Shown here piece by piece: positions 39,900 through 40,319 of a DNA stretch of 40,319 nt (its first letter is position 1; every line of letters begins with the position of its first letter). A model generated the notes under the pieces. That model saw only the letters and a list, made by a program, of their open reading frames with translations, was not told where the DNA came from and searched no databases. A program made the translations under genes and the position numbers. The stretch comes from an uncultured Candidatus Melainabacteria bacterium (lineage in GTDB: Bacteria; Cyanobacteriota; Vampirovibrionia; Gastranaerophilales; Gastranaerophilaceae): the NCBI GenBank assembly GCA_934754425.1, contig CAKVIN010000021.1, positions 1-40,319 on the forward strand. The letters are read 5' to 3'.

Positions 39900-40319
39900 C
39901 TAAACTCTATCAAGATATTCATTGCTTCTTGTATCAACTCTGATTACATCACCATTTGATACGAAGAAAGGTACGTTAACAACTGCGCCTGTTTCAAGAG
40001 TAGCTGGTTTTGTACCGCCTTGAGCAGTGTTTCCCTTTTCAGCAGGTGGAGTATCAACAACTTCCAATTCAACGTGAGCAGGAATATCAACACCAATGAT
40101 TCTAGTATCGTGTTTAAGAACTTGAACAATCATGTTTTCTTTAAGATATTTCTTGCCATCACCAACTTGATCTTCTGTTAATTGAAGTTGTTCATATGTT
40201 TCGTTATCCATCATAACGTAATCTTTGCCATCTTTGTATAAGTATTGCATTTCTCTACGGTCAAGCATAGCTTTAGCAACTTTTTCACCGGCTCTGAAAG
40301 TTTTTTCAACTACGTTACC
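39900..40319 (-). CDS. efp: Elongation factor P, C-terminal 139 residues
   Basis: Open to the right edge; about 45 N-terminal residues (including the modified tip of domain I) lie outside. What is seen begins GNVVEKTFRAGEKVAKAMLD and continues MQYLYKDGKDYVMMDNETYE (domain II), IIGVDIPAHVELEVVDTPP, and the domain III signature NVPFFVSNGDVIRVDTRSNEYLDR near the end. A domain II-III loop reading KGNTAQGGTKPATLETGA is normal. EF-P relieves ribosome stalling at polyproline. First gene of the efp-accB-accC operon, with a repeat-made stem between it and accB. Confidence 0.96.
   Translation of the reverse strand, partial: GNVVEKTFRAGEKVAKAMLDRREMQYLYKDGKDYVMMDNETYEQLQLTEDQVGDGKKYLKENMIVQVLKHDTRIIGVDIPAHVELEVVDTPPAEKGNTAQGGTKPATLETGAVVNVPFFVSNGDVIRVDTRSNEYLDRV

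Overview
The window is an AT-rich bacterial chromosome segment (by eye low-thirties % GC) that looks like a gut member of the non-photosynthetic cyanobacterial sister lineage (Vampirovibrionia/Melainabacteria, Gastranaerophilales type). The grounds are the efp-accB-accC gene order, an orphan WalK/NblS-like kinase, a meso-Dap MurE next to a division transpeptidase, a DUF711/UPF0210 protein, and many lineage-specific small proteins that start M-x-I and carry a short N-terminal S/T/N-F-K/R/G/Q motif. This assignment is inference; no rRNA is present to confirm it.

Layout. 1-8.7 kb: housekeeping and small secreted proteins, namely an edge-truncated acidic protein, a degenerate metallophosphoesterase, unknown proteins, a lipoprotein, a DppD-like ABC ATPase, Nif3-like protein, CoaBC, RNase HII, MscS channel and cysteine desulfurase. 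8.7-14.2 kb: NifU scaffold (working with the desulfurase in Fe-S assembly), DAHP synthase, UPF0210, HxlR regulator and a UPF0173 metallohydrolase. 14.2-21.3 kb: an accessory island with a decayed DUF2130 gene, a type II restriction-modification pair, a tRNA-Phe gene preceded by a degenerate 91-bp array of its own fragments, and twin paralogous genes enclosed by two nested pairs of direct repeats (35 bp outer, 91 bp inner). 21.4-33.2 kb: a MarR/cupin pair with matching operators, a large protein with four helix-turn-helix-like repeats, murE and ftsI, a small motif-bearing protein, a TPR protein, the sensor kinase and two tiny genes. 33.5-40.3 kb: acetyl-CoA carboxylase in two loci (accD-accA on plus; accB-accC behind efp on minus), with an acyl-CoA/AMP ligase between them.

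Signals beyond single genes: (1) the nested-repeat cassette beside tRNA-Phe; (2) a 91-bp double-hairpin element present twice, one copy sitting exactly where a terminator should be; (3) a recurring leaderless start architecture, with a -10 box 6-8 nt before an ATG that has no Shine-Dalgarno, in front of at least six genes; (4) a common N-terminal motif on otherwise unrelated proteins; (5) degenerate GTCGTTA(A/G) short tandem repeats, forming long stems inside the efp-accB-accC operon. No transposase, integrase or CRISPR array was found.
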